From: Diogma glabrata
Lineage: Eukaryota; Arthropoda; Insecta; Diptera; Cylindrotomidae
DNA: 64,000 bases
Reading direction: 5' to 3'
Assembly (NCBI GenBank): GCA_963693315.1
Contig: OY856188.1
Coordinates: 252,875,905-252,939,904, forward strand
This document shows positions 1-12,200 of the stretch, in pieces. How positions within the stretch are numbered: the first letter of the stretch is position 1; each line of letters begins with the position of its first letter. A program made the position numbers and the translations under genes. The notes beneath the pieces are model-generated. The model had not been told where the DNA came from, made no database searches, and worked only from the letters and a program-made list of their open reading frames with translations.

Positions 1-216
1 TGATTCCGTAAAAATTTAACAATATAGTCAAATAATTTCGTATAGTGTAACATTGGTTTAGTTTTTGATTATAAAAATTTATTAAATTTATAGAATTCAG
101 TTTTTGGATTAAAAATTTTTTTGTTGATACAGTAAAAATTGGTGTTTCGTAACAATTCTGCAGTATTTCAACTATATAAAATTGTTCATTATTTGTGACA
201 TAAAACCACTATAGAT

Positions 217-1868
217 ATGAGTCATCAATGTGATATCGAGAATTGCACAAACAATGATGTAGCTTCACTAAAAATTAAATGCAATGGAATATGCAGAAAA
301 TATTACCATAGTTTTTGTATTGGAATATCCAGAAATGTACATAACAGTCCAACTGCCAAAACAATACTGGACAATCACTTTATATGTGAAAATTGCATAG
401 AAGCATGTACAGACATTACAAATTTCAGTACATCTATTCAAAAACAAGTAGCTGACGAGCTTGCAGTAATCAGACAGTACATTAAATCAACAAAAATTAA
501 GTTTGATGAATTTTCTAATAATTTGATAGATATCAGTGAAGCTATTAGTAAATCAGAAAACTTGATAGCCAAACAACTAACAAATATGAAAAACGACATT
601 GTCAAAGAACTAAGAAGTAGCATTCAGAAAGATCTGTTTAACAACATCTCAGATGTAATCATCCAAGAAATAACTACTAGGCCAGCCTTCTGCTCTGGTT
701 TTGGAAAGACGAACGAAATCACAATAGATAAAATTTTCGAAAGTGTTGATAATGTGAATAAAAACATCAATAAAATAAACGACAGAGCTAAAACAAAAAC
801 AAAAATGAGGGACATGGAACAACAGACTAATGATGTCACCTATGCAGTCATACCGAATATTCCTGTTAAAAACAGTTTTCAGATATTAGAAGATATCGAA
901 ACAGAGGTAGCTGACAATATAAATGAAAGTTCTACGAATACTACTTCTAAAGGTGAATATAGATTATTCAAATCAGGCAAAGTGGTATGGAAAAACTCAT
1001 GGAATAGGAAAATTGGTAAGCCCGTGACCATAAATAAGAAGGGTAATATTGACAGAAGTGAATCAAACAAATCACTTAATGCAAAAAAATCAATAGCAAT
1101 ACTATTCCAATCGGCAAATTTTCAAAGGATTTTCAAAAAGCTCACAAAAAAAATGTAACTTTTCAGACCGATCTTGGGTTCAAAAGAGATGATGTTAACA
1201 AATTAAATATTAAGAGAAGCAAAATCACTCCAAAACCAGTAGTTTCAATATCAAATAAAGCAGCATTACGAGGCATTAGAAATTATAAGGCGATGTACGA
1301 GAATCTTCCGGCAGAGCAAAAAATAGAATTTGTAAGCGGGGGGATAGTCCAGCATGGATCACAAAATAATAGTAATATTACTAACAAACCAGCTGTTCTA
1401 CTTAGTAATAACAACAGCAATAAAAGTTTCATCAACAATAATGTCAGTAAACCAATTGTTCAATCGTTCATCGACATACAAAGGACACCAGCGGCATATT
1501 GTACAGAATTATCGGTGAACGACTTGAATTCACGGAAATATGCAGTTGCAAGGTTTAACTTAAGAGAACTATAGGACGTAGCAAGATTATATCTTGCGTA
1601 TTTGCACAACAAACCAGCAACAGTGGTTGTAGGTAATGGAATGACTGCTCTACGATGTCAAACACTTCTACAATCGGAAGGACTACCATCAACTTTCAAG
1701 GAGCTATTGGATGTATACTGTGAATTTCACAAAAACTGTTCAATATCTGATATAAATAGTGATCTCAAAGCGTATGGTGAGCATCTGCAAAGCCAGCGAA
1801 TTCAACAGCTGCAAAGATATAGGGAAGCTAGTCATCAGTTTTTTCAATCACAGAAGACACGCTATTAA
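217..1868 (+). pseudogene. Non-LTR retrotransposon ORF1, PHD-like zinc finger protein, frameshifted
   Basis: The first open segment (217-1158, 313 codons) starts with a Cys/His-rich block (residues about 5-60: CDIENC, CNGIC, YYHSFC, CENC) spaced like a PHD finger, as found in ORF1 proteins of CR1-like elements. A coiled-coil-like, lysine-rich region follows. After 1158 the reading continues in another frame (1293-1574), meets a TAG at 1572-1574, and resumes in that same frame to a TAA at 1866-1868. The protein probably bound element RNA. ORF2 follows directly and its open frame reaches back over the ORF1 stop, so the two overlap. The frame change and stop make this copy non-functional. Confidence 0.75.
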
Positions 1869-1975
1869 GGCAAGGAACTAATAAAATCAACTATAGAAAC
1901 GACAGTAATTTAATTAAGGTAGATATTTTAGATAAATTAGCTTTAAATACAAATTTTAATTTATATTATCAGAAT

Positions 1976-4819
1976 ATGGGTGGACTGAGAACTTCGTTAA
2001 AAGAATTTAAAAATGATATTGAAAACTCCATTTATGATGTAGTTTTTATTACCGAAAGCTGGCTACAAAATCAACATTTAAATCCCGAATTTCTTCCAAA
2101 CGACTGGACAATTTTTAGAAAGGACAGAGAAAATCAGGGGGGTGTCGATAAAGTGGGTGGCGGGGTGTTCATATGCTTAAAACACACTATGAAAGCAAGA
2201 AAACTTAACGTTTTAAATGTCAATTCTCTTTTTGATATAATTGCCTGTGAAATTGATGTTAAAGCACGCAAGATTATACTTGTTTGCTTTTACATACCAC
2301 CAAATGCTTCGATTAATGACTACATAGACTTATCAAATATTATTAGGGAAATTTATTTAACGTTATCTCCAAATGATGACATAATTATTATGGGTGATGC
2401 AAACTTGACAAATGTTAAATGGGTACCGAGCGAATATAATTCTGATTTTATGGATCCTACTAATATTGACGTTAAATACTCTGAATTTATAGAAAATGTA
2501 TTATCACTAGGACTACATCAAATTTCTAAATTTACTAATGCTTGTGGTAACCTATTGGATGTTGTGTTCACAAATATGACATGTAATTTTCAACTACAAG
2601 AAGCTGAACTAACTATTACTAGGAAAACTAGTATTTATCATCGGATATTGGATTTCACATATTTTATGCAGGACGATTATTACAAAATATCTGATTGTAA
2701 TAAGATAACCAAGTACGACTTTAAAAATGCAGACTATGCGAAGATTAACGACGAATTAAGCAATTTCACATTAAACGATTGTAGCTTACAAGAGATGGTA
2801 GACAATTTCTACAACGGACTGTTTACCATTATAGATAAACATGTACCAAGAAAGATTTCAACAACTTTGACTTGCTCGAAACATATCGACAAACCGCTTA
2901 GAATGTTAAGAAATAAAAGAAATAGAGCATATAAGAAATATAAAAAAACAAATGATCCCTCTGATCTTAATGAATTTTTACATTTGAGTGAACGATTTAA
3001 ATTAGACGAAGCTGATGCTTTAAAAAGATATGAAGGGAGCATATCGTGTAAAATTATTTCTGAACCGAAACTCTTTTGGAAGTATATAAACGACAATAAA
3101 AATAGTAAAGGCTATCCTACAAATATGCATTTGGCAGACAAAAGTTAAAGCTATACGCAAGCTATCTCAGAATTGTTCGCTGAAAATTTCAAGTCGGTAT
3201 ATAATGAACCAATGAGTTTTAATGATAATCGTTTTAGCTACCTTCCATACAAAGACGAAATTATTTCATCCATTGACTGTGACGTTGACGATATTTTAAA
3301 AGAAATTAACGACTTAGATAAGAACAAAGGTGCAGGTGATGATCTTATAACTCCTGAATTTCTAAAGCAGACAGAACACACTATATCTAAACAATTACTT
3401 CAAATATTTCAAAAATCTTTTAACGAAGGCGTTTTTCCAAGTCATTGGAAAAACGGTATTATAACACCTATTTTTAAATCGGGTGATAGGAGCGACGTAA
3501 AGAATTATAGAGGAATTACAATTTTATCAACGATTAGTAAAATATTTGAAAAAATTGTATTTAAGAAATTAAATCCAGTTGTTAGACCATTAATTAACGT
3601 TAGACAACATGGCTTCGGTACTGGTAGATCAACAGTAACAAATTTAATAGAATACTCAGCTTTTATAAGATCGAACCTGAATGACAAAAAACAAGTCGAT
3701 GCTGTATATACAGACTTTTCAAGCGCGTTTGACGTAGTTGATCATGGTATACTGATTCTTAAGCTTAAAAAGTATGGAATAAGAGGTCCTTTATTGCAAT
3801 TAATAACTTCATATTTGAAAGACAGAAAACAAACAGTAAAATTTAAAAACAAAAAATCCTTAACTTTTGATATGACCTCAGGCGTTCCTCAAGGTAGTGT
3901 CTTAGGGCCTCTACTTTTTCTAGTATTTATCAACGACCTACCTGAACTATTCAATGACATAGAATACTTATTATTTGCAGACGATTTAAAAATGTTTCAA
4001 GCCATTAACAACGTAGAAGATGCAAAACATCTTCAAGATAATATTAACAAAGTAACAGACTGGTGCAAATTGAATGGCATGAAATTAAATGTTGGCAAAT
4101 GTTCAGTCATTTCTTTCAATAAAAAAAGTGACTATTTCAAATACGATTACGAGATAGAAGGGAAAATTCTCAAAAGAGACTGTCAAACTAGAGACTTGGG
4201 CGTTATTTTCGACAGCAAATTAAATTTTAAAAGTCATATTGATAAAGTGATAAGTAGTAGCTATTCGGTTTTGGGTTTTATTAAAAGACGAGCTAGGGAA
4301 TTTAATGATCCATATTTAACAAAGACACTGTACGTGGCCTTAGTGCAATCGACTTTGGAATATGCTAGTGTTGTTTGGTCTCCTTATAGACAAGAAGACA
4401 TTAATCGTATAGAAAGTGTTCAAAAACAATTTTTGTTATTTGCTCTCAGACCTATAGGATTTTCAGGATATAAATTACCTAAATATAAGAATAGGTTGTT
4501 ATTGATTAATATGACCACTTTAGAAAATAGAAGAGAACTTGCGCTAGCATTACTAGGATTTGATTTAGTTCGGAAAAATATTAAAATAGAATCTTTGACG
4601 AATAGACTTTTAGTTAGACAAGTGAACTATTCACTGAGAAATGCCAGAGTCTTAACAGAAGCAAATCATTCTAACGACTTTTCTTTTAATGACACAGTTG
4701 ATAAATGTATAAGAATTTTCAATAAGTACAATGTTTTTTATAATAATGAAATTAGTAGAAGTAGTTTTAAGAAAAAAATTGAATTTAAAATGAAAACTCT
4801 ATTTGAAAATAGTAGTTAA
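1976..4819 (+). pseudogene. Non-LTR retrotransposon ORF2: EEP endonuclease + reverse transcriptase, one in-frame TAA
   Basis: Part one (1976-3148, 390 codons) is an exonuclease-endonuclease-phosphatase domain: an N-terminal GGLR block, then ITESWL (the catalytic Glu region) and GDANLTNVKW. The expected C-terminal Ser-Asp-His motif appears altered (SIYH near 2632). Part two (3173-4819, 548 codons) is a reverse transcriptase with PIFKSGD, QHGFGTGRST, SGVPQGSVLGPLLF and the catalytic FADD at 3973-3984, followed by a thumb and C-terminal domain. Both parts share one frame and are separated by a single TAA at 3146-3148. The frame is also open upstream of the first Met, back to at least 1853, so the true start is uncertain. 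The protein would nick target DNA and copy element RNA by target-primed reverse transcription. Confidence 0.88.
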
Positions 4820-4903
4820 GTGAACGAAATGTAATTTTAAATCTGAATAATTTTAAGGAAATAATTGTAAATAAAGGCTTTAATTGTCAATAAATAAATA
4901 ATA

Positions 4904-4926
4904 ATATATATATATATATATATACA
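4904..4926. repeat. (TA)n microsatellite at the 3' end of the non-LTR element
   Basis: About eleven TA units directly follow the element's AATAAATAA-rich tail, a common type of simple-repeat 3' end for non-LTR insertions. Confidence 0.8.
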
Positions 4927-4959
4927 TATAAAAAAAAAAAATTAAATAAAATAAAATAC

Positions 4960-6125
4960 TCAAACTTTTTCAAACAAAATTCTAAAAATATTCCAAAAAT
5001 TATTACAAAATCAAAGATTAAAACTTTTTTCAAAAACTCTAAAAATATTGCATAAATTAAACAAAATCAAAATCAATCAATTATAAAAATTATAATAAAA
5101 TCAAAAATAAATTCCAAAATTCCAGTAATATTCCAAAAATTCTTCCATAACAAAAATTGAAACTTTTTTCAAAATTCTAAAAATATATATAAAATTCAAA
5201 AATTCTATTTTTTTTCAAAATTCTACTATTCCAAAAATTAAAGTAAAATCAAAAATTTAAATTTTTTCTAAATTTTAATAACATTCCAAAAATATTTAAA
5301 AACTCCAAAATTTAAACTTTTTCCAAAATTCTAAAAATATTGTAAAAATTACAATATTATCAAATATTAAAACTTTTTCCAAACTAATGATAAAATAAAA
5401 ATTAAAAATTTTTCAAAATTCTAAAAATATTCCAAAAATTCTTACAAAATCAAAAATTGAAACTTTTTCAAAATTTCAAAAATATTTGAAAAACTACAAC
5501 AAATTCAAAAATTTCCTTATGTTCAGTTATATTTAAGTAAACAAACACCTAAATATTTTTTTTCAAAAACTTATCTAAAAAAATAAATGAAATCATTTTT
5601 GGACATACTTGACAACATTTTTTTGACAAGCTTATAATGCCATAATTCTCAATAATAATAATAAAGTTTCATTTCAAACAAATAATTAAATTTTATTTTC
5701 GAAAAATTGGGTAGAAAAATAAATAAAAATCTTTCTTTTGACACACTTGACATCATTTTTTGACAAACTTATAATGCAATAATCTAGATTTTGGTCTTAC
5801 ATGCCAATCCCGACCATCAAGATTTCTCCAAATTTAATGTTCCTACTCGTAATCACTTAAACTGAACGTGTTTTAAGCAAAAAATATACAAATTTCCTTT
5901 TCTTGACACACTTCCAGTACAGTTGCCGAACACATCGTCCTTTCGGCTTTTCCTATTAAGTAAACATATTTTTAGAAAAAAACATTTTTGAAATCCGTCC
6001 AGCGGTTTTCTAGATTTCGTAGGTTGTGACGGACGGTAGGTCCTAAAACGTCGAGAAATGCCAAAAAATGTGGGGATAAGAATTTCACTTTTAGCTCATG
6101 AATGTAATACTTAGGTCTTTCAGAC
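4960..6125 (+). repeat. Dispersed AT-rich repeat, copy 1
   Basis: The first half (about 4960-5510) is a degenerate minisatellite built from words such as CAAAAATTGAAACTTTTTC and CTAAAAATATTCCAAAAA. The second half holds two or three diverged copies of a ~140 bp unit with GACACACTTGACATCA and TTATAATGCAATAAT (near 5600, 5740 and 5890). It ends with a less AT-rich block, 5925-6125, containing ACATCGTCCTTTCGGCTTTT and ACGTCGAGAAATGCC. The same order of blocks recurs as a reverse complement at 28897-29975, and a piece recurs at 39270-39500. No protein is encoded. It is probably a non-autonomous element of unknown class. Confidence 0.8.
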
Positions 6126-6780
6126 CGAAGTAATACGTATATTATCAATATTCAAACTTTATGAATTTTTATCTCGATAAAGGTAGATTTTAAACATTTT
6201 CGTCTTAGAATTTTAAGTAGAATACGATTGTATTTTTTAAATTTCAAAATTGGGTAATTTTTGAAAAGTTGGCCACTATATTCGATCCGCCATTTTGTTT
6301 TTTAAAAACTGACATTAGATTCGTTATCAGCGAACCAAGCAATTTAAGAATATATTATTATTTTATCGTTTTTTTTCTCACAGAAAGAGAAAATACGCTA
6401 AAACGAGGTCTTTTCACCTTTGGCTTTTTGGGCCAGTTCCTGGTCGATGCCCATCACAAAACAATAATTAATCGAAAGGAGTAGGGTGTCTCATGACTCG
6501 ATGTCCATAGCTTAAGGGCATCTTCCTTGAACAATTTCAAGTCGAAAGTGCCTTATAAACTTTTACCCAAAACACTATAGTCGAGGAATTATGAGCAATA
6601 TTATATTCAACAGAGTGTGTAGATTGAAAAAAAGAGAATGTTGAATACAGTAATGTAATATTTTACCAATTAAAAATTTTTTTTTTATTACACAGATTTA
6701 ATTAATTTTTTTGTTCAAAATTACCCCCACCCCCCCCCCCCCCCCTCCCCCACTGCTCCACATTCTTGCTTTTCTAACTA
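6126..6780. other. Unassigned stretch with a C-tract
   Basis: There is no gene. A block near 6270-6360 (GATCCGCCATTTTG, then TTCGTTATCAGCGA) resembles anonymous dispersed repeats I have seen in insect genomes, but I cannot name the family. Positions 6724-6752 form an almost pure C-tract interrupted by one A and one T. Confidence 0.5.
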
Positions 6781-7106
6781 TTGAAGACGTTGCTCTCTGA
6801 AGAGTATCTGGGTCGTCTCATATGGATGCATCTGCAGTGATGATATTTTCAATTAGCTCATCTCGGGTTTGTGGTTCATTTGCTTACACTAGACTTTTCA
6901 TGTGTCCCCAGAGACAATAGTCGAGAGGCGTTAAGTTAGGTGATCTCGGTGGCCTAGCAACTGGACCACCTCTTCTAATTCACCGGTGAGCAAAGTTGTT
7001 ATTCATATATGATCTTATATTTAAACCAAAACGAGGTGGTGCGCCATCTTGCTGGAATCATATGTCAACTCTGTTCTGAAGTGGAATATCCTCCATTAAT
7101 CCTGGC
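6781..7106 (-). pseudogene. DDE transposase fragment, mariner/DUF4817-like
   Basis: Read on the minus strand, one frame gives the family's usual C-terminal catalytic half: FQQDGAPPRF (the second catalytic Asp region), then RRGGPVARPPRSP, then NLTPLDYCLWGHMK (third acidic residue region), then TRDELIENI and DPDTLQRATSSI. At least four in-frame stops interrupt it. In insects such sequences belong to IS630-Tc1-mariner-like elements often annotated as DUF4817 proteins. The N-terminal half and terminal repeats are missing. The fossil is cut at its left-reading end by the Jockey-type fragment that begins near 7107. Confidence 0.8.
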
Positions 7107-7576
7107 AACGTGCTTTAAAACTGATTGATGATCCAATGATAACATCGGGTATGGATTCTCTCCATCATAGAAGAGTGGTTGGAGCTCTTACACTATTCTA
7201 CAGATACTACTACGGTAAATGCTCTAAAGATGTTAATGATTTAATACCACCATTACGCAAATCGTCACGAGCCACAAGACAATCGTTTCATTCCCATAAG
7301 CATACCTTAGAGGCCTCATATGTGAGAACATCTAGCTATAATAACACCTTTCTTCCACGTTCGGTATACTGGTGGAATCGATTACCAAAAAATGTTTTCC
7401 CTGCTACATACAATCCTCAAGCTTTTAAATCAGCAGTACATCAACACTATCGCTCCAGCCCTATCCCAAATCCCTGAATACCAACCTTTAAGCTTTCCTT
7501 TCCTATCGCAAACACGTGCATAAAGCATTAGAGGTCAATAACCTAAGTGATTAGCTCGAACTATAAAAAAAAAAAA
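7107..7576 (+). pseudogene. 5'-truncated Jockey-type retrotransposon: C-terminal end of reverse transcriptase plus poly(A)
   Basis: An open frame from about 7112 to 7477 encodes the C-terminal tail of a Jockey-like ORF2: LDSL-type MDSLHHRRVVGALTLFYRYY, then TRQSFHSHKH, and SVYWWNRLPKNVFPATYNPQ. A short 3' UTR and a 12-A tail at 7565-7576 follow. Everything upstream of the tail domain is absent, the normal result of incomplete target-primed reverse transcription. It abuts or interrupts the mariner-like transposase fossil at 6781-7106. The remaining frame is unbroken but could not make an enzyme. Confidence 0.85.
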
Positions 7577-8579
7577 TAACAACATGTTGTAAGTTGTTGC
7601 ATTCTTGTCAAAATTTTACAGCGACAAATGCAGACCCCTATTTATGTACATCATATCCAGGTATTATTTCTAACAAATTTTTATTAACAACACAACTAAT
7701 TTATAATCTTTAAAATGAAATACTTTATTGTTATGAAATAAAGCGATAGTTTACTGTTTGTTCTGTTGACATACTTATCTTTTGATTAAAATTAACATAA
7801 TGACCTATACGAACGTTTGATCAAGTATTTATAGTAAGATTATCCATCTCTTGTTATTTTTAATTGTACTTTTCATCGCACACAAATTTAAAATTTCTCC
7901 ATATCATCTCATTATAAAATATGCTAGTCAAACAATTTCTATATATCATCTTGTAACGACGGACTATTTCCTATTTTTATTCTAAAATAATAGTATTCAT
8001 ATTTAAAGAAATTCGCTAATAATTTATTAATTTATTTCTCTTCAATTGTAATAAGCGTAGGGAAATTTTTTTGCTCTACTGTGCAATTAAACATTTTTTT
8101 GTTGATGGCTTAGTTACATCACTCAATGTCAATTAATAATACATGTTTTACATACATTTTTTTCATATTGCAGTTGTGTAATTTATAAAAAGTAGAATTG
8201 TTGTTTGGATTGGAGAAAATTGCTTATTTAGAATCTGTGTGCGATGGGAAAGATAATGGAGAGGGAAACAGAAAACAGAGAAACTGCCTGTATATAAGCA
8301 ATCAAATTATTTGTAAATTGTAATAATAATAGGTGATGCATTGAGTAATCTAAAACTTAGTTAAAATATTGTGGAAGTTTATAATTTATTTGTGATTTTC
8401 AATCTATAATTTATTTGTGATTATCAATCTGAAGGGTAAGAGATTTCCAAATAGAATTCGTTTAACGTAGATTCAATAGATTCCGGTTTAATATTATATT
8501 TTCGTTATAAAGTCCAATTTTTTCTACAATCTTAATAAATAATTCTATAGTCAAACGAAAATCTGCTCTACAACTACAG
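7577..8579. other. No gene seen
   Basis: This AT-rich sequence has only short random open frames. A short direct duplication, TATAATTTATTTGTGAT, occurs twice near 8380-8425. Confidence 0.5.
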
Positions 8580-9240
8580 ACAACCATTCTACTTTTAATA
8601 AATTTGAACAACAATGCTATATCTACATATAATATTATGAGAATGTGTCTATAGGTTAACCATAAACAGGTACACAGGTACACGGGTGCATGGGTGCACG
8701 GGTACACGGGTTAAAATTACCGGTACATACACGGATACACGGAAACTACTACACGAGTACACGGAAAAAAACTGATACATACACGGGTACACGGAAGCTA
8801 CTACATAGATAAGGCTTTAACCTTACTCACGGGTACTCAGGTATACGAAAGTCACTACATGGGTGCACGGGCTTTATTTTCAACCGTGTACCCGTGTAAT
8901 AGTTTCCGTGTATGTATCGGTAATTTCCGTGTACTCGCGTAGCCGTGTTTTAATTTTCGTGTACCCGTATATGTATCGATAATTTCCGTGCACCCATGAA
9001 GTAGTTTCCGTATGTACGTTTTCGCATCGGTGATTTCCGTGTACCAGTGTACCGTGTACCCATCTACCCGTGTAAACATGCACCCTTGTACCCATGTAAC
9101 CTTGTACTCGTGTACTCCTGCACCCATGAATCGCTGTACCTGAACACCCGTTAATGGTTAATCTAGACACTTTAATATTATGACGAAAACTTAACATAAC
9201 AAAATTTTTATTATATATGTAGATAGAAACGCAAAAAAGC
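8580..9240. repeat. Inverted-repeat minisatellite (foldback) of ACACGGGTAC units
   Basis: The left arm (about 8625-8880) is a string of variants of ACACGGGTACACGG on the plus strand. From about 8880 to 9150 the same units appear as the reverse complement (CGTGTACCCGTGT). The unique flanks are mirrored too: GTGTCTATAGGTTAACCAT at about 8645 pairs with ATGGTTAATCTAGACAC at about 9154. The whole block is therefore one large imperfect palindrome of minisatellite arms with its centre near 8880. Open frames inside it are only repeat translations. Confidence 0.85.
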
Positions 9241-12200
9241 AATTAACTGAGAAAATGTTAAAAATTGGTTGATTAACGCATATACCCTGTAGCACGCACA
9301 TACATATTTTTATGTTTGTTGACATGGATTATTTAATATAATGAACTGAAATAAGACCGGAACCAATATAAAATAGTAAATCATTTATAGGCTTTCTTTA
9401 GATATGAATATTCTTGTTTTAGATAAAACACGAAATAGGCCCGTCGTTATAGGTGATATAACAATGGTGTACAAAAAATATTTGATAGTTAGTTATAATA
9501 ATTAGCTACACTATAACGAATTTGTTGCAAAACTAGTCATGTTACTTAAAACTTAAAGAAAGTCACTTATTTGGCAATATTATAGAACTAAAGCAATAAT
9601 ACAACAAAAGTTTCCTTTAAGATGTTATGCCCGCCAAATTACGTGTTGTTGAACATGTATCATTTACGATTAAGGTTCTGTATAGGGTGTATTGACTGGA
9701 ATTTAAGGCTTGATAGTTCAAACAACTAAACCAGTTGCGCTAACAGCGCAACCGGTTGCATCCCGTCCTACCCAAAGAAAAAGTTCATGCAAAAGTTTAT
9801 GAAAAAGTTCATACAACTAAATTAATGCATTGTCGGAATTTTACATTCAACAGATCACCATACAAATAACTTTTTGCCTCATCCTTGGCTATAATATGCA
9901 CTTTGCATTAACGTTTTTATCAATAATCATCGGCACACGTGACTTTTTTTTTGTAACATCAAGGTTATAATGATTTTTGTTATTTATACTTGCACTCTAT
10001 TTGCAATGTTTAAATAAGGAAAAAAATGAAACAAAAGCATTGCTATGTTTAGACTTCTCTTCTTTCTTTTTTATTGTAATGAAACGAAATATTATAAATA
10101 GAAATGAAATATTGCAACACATGAACGTTTTCAGTTCTTTTTGCCTGTATTCTTAATTGACAAACGGGTGGTTCTTACTTTAGTTTGGGTTTTATAAATC
10201 AATATGAAAACAAAAGGAATGTTATGGGGAAAAAATGAGACAATCTGTTATTAACTGGCTACGTTCTAAATTGTAAATGTATTGATTACAAACAATATGA
10301 GTAACGAGCATCTGTTTCATGCAACTTTTCTTTCTTAGCGTAATTTTAAAAATTATAAATAGAAAACACATTTTTCTATTCAGGGAGTTATAATATTGAT
10401 TTCAATCGGAAATCTTATTCCGGGAGTTGTGACTAGAATTTAAAAATAAAAGGTATGCAAATTGTAATTAAACTTGCTACTATGTAATGTCTAATCAAAT
10501 AATTTTTAAATTATGTAAATTTAAATCAAATGAGCACAGTTATTGTGGCTCAGAAAAGAAAAATGTATAAATGTTTGTAATAAATTTGTGAAATTAATTT
10601 ATTTGTTGAAATCCGTGTATATTTTATTCTAAACAGTGCAAGTTATAAGTTTTCGTTGTCTGTTATAACATTAGTTTTGTATTTTTAAATATGAGCAATA
10701 AGCATGTGTGTGCTAGAAAACGGTTTCAAAAACAGCGAAACCGATGTTTTACCATTCCGGTTACTGGGAAATCGACAGTGGCTGAGAAAAATTCAACGGG
10801 TGAATATGAATTGGTGGTCCGAAATTCTGTACGAAAAGGTGAAAATAACTCTTCGCATAAAAGTGAACGAGAAGTTGGACATAAAAAATGTACTGAGCTT
10901 AATTTTTAATTAGCTTCTACTAATATAGCTCGTCATCTATATTGAAACGTGATAGATGATGCAACAACTAACCATTTTAATGTTATCACGGTATTTTGGA
11001 GAAACTATAGCGTCTATGGATGACGCTTCAGATTTTTGGGAGATGTTATTTTTGAAATGCAATTTGTAACAGCCTACAATAAACTTATGTACCACAGGAC
11101 TGGATTTGGAAAAAAACAACTAAATTAATGTAAGCATTTTTTTTATTTTGAATTATATAGTTTTTGTATTTTAGTCCCCTTTTCGTATTAAATGATTACT
11201 TTTTTGTTAGCTAAAAATTTTGATGAGTAAAATTACTTGATAGTGTTACGTTAAAGATCTTTTTTGTGTTAGAGTCCGCGTTTTATCCGTACATTCCTGT
11301 ATCATTTTAAAAATAAATTTAAAATCCCTTGGATAAATAGATATAGCATCTATATTCTATTAGTGAAAAGTCCTACGTTTCAAAGATTAGCAAACATAAT
11401 TATCATAACATCATTATCGAAACAAAAATGTTGACTTTTATTACCGACGAAAGTCATTTTCCTCGGAGCAGCTCTTTGCTATTTGTAACAAAAGATGCTT
11501 AATATAATATTTTCAGAATGTCTATTAATGATAACGTGCACTTATGCCGGCTTTCCAATGATGGTGTGGTAACTAGTGTTCTTAACAGTCAATCACGACC
11601 ACTGTAAGGATTTGAGTGGTCTTAGAAAATTTATAAATGGTATGAGGTCGTTTAATTGTAAAATAAAACCAATATTTCCTGTGATGCATACTATATACTA
11701 TGTACTTCACTGTTTACTATGAAAAGAAAAAAACGTAAATAACATTTATAATATATGAGCTTGGATTCTGGAATTAACTTGGACCAAAAGTGTCGCGTAA
11801 AAAATATAATGCGAAAAATAAAAGGAAATTGCCCTTCCTAGCACGGCATAAAAGATCTTTTCATACATTTTACTAGTTATATCCCCTTGGCACCTGTTTA
11901 GAAAATATCAGTGTTGTTTAGACCAAGACTGAGGTATACATGGAAGGATCAGTTTTTGTTGATTTGCAAACTTTTTTTGATTTTTGATTTACGGGCGTGA
12001 TAATACCGCGTACTCTAGTCTCTATTGACATATAAGTTAACGTGATATATAAAATGCGAATGACAATAGCTGTGAGCAGTTAGATATCTTGATCAAGGTA
12101 AAATCTTGATTGCTGGTGGACGAACTCTATTCAGTCCACAATTACAGCATCAATCTTAGTTATGGAATATGCCTTGATGATGGCACCATATTATAACTCT

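Larger units (their letters stand above)
1..4950 (+). mobile_element. Non-LTR retrotransposon, CR1/Jockey-type, nearly full length
   Basis: The element has a 5' untranslated stretch (about 1-216), a PHD-like ORF1, an endonuclease plus reverse transcriptase ORF2, a short 3' UTR, and a tail that passes into AATAA/TA simple repeat near 4890-4950. The left boundary may lie outside the window. Order, orientation and the FADD reverse transcriptase box fit the CR1/Jockey group. The exact clade would need a phylogeny. Damage is light: a frame change and a stop in ORF1 and one stop in ORF2, so this is a recently dead copy. Confidence 0.85.

Noticed and set aside
8855..9242. Two overlapping minus-strand frames rich in Thr, Arg, Gly and His
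   Set aside because: They are translations of the ACACGGGTAC minisatellite arm.
10691..10909. 72-codon basic open frame starting MSNKHVCARK
   Set aside because: No domain, no splice or promoter signal, and an overlapping alternative frame of the same length is equally open.
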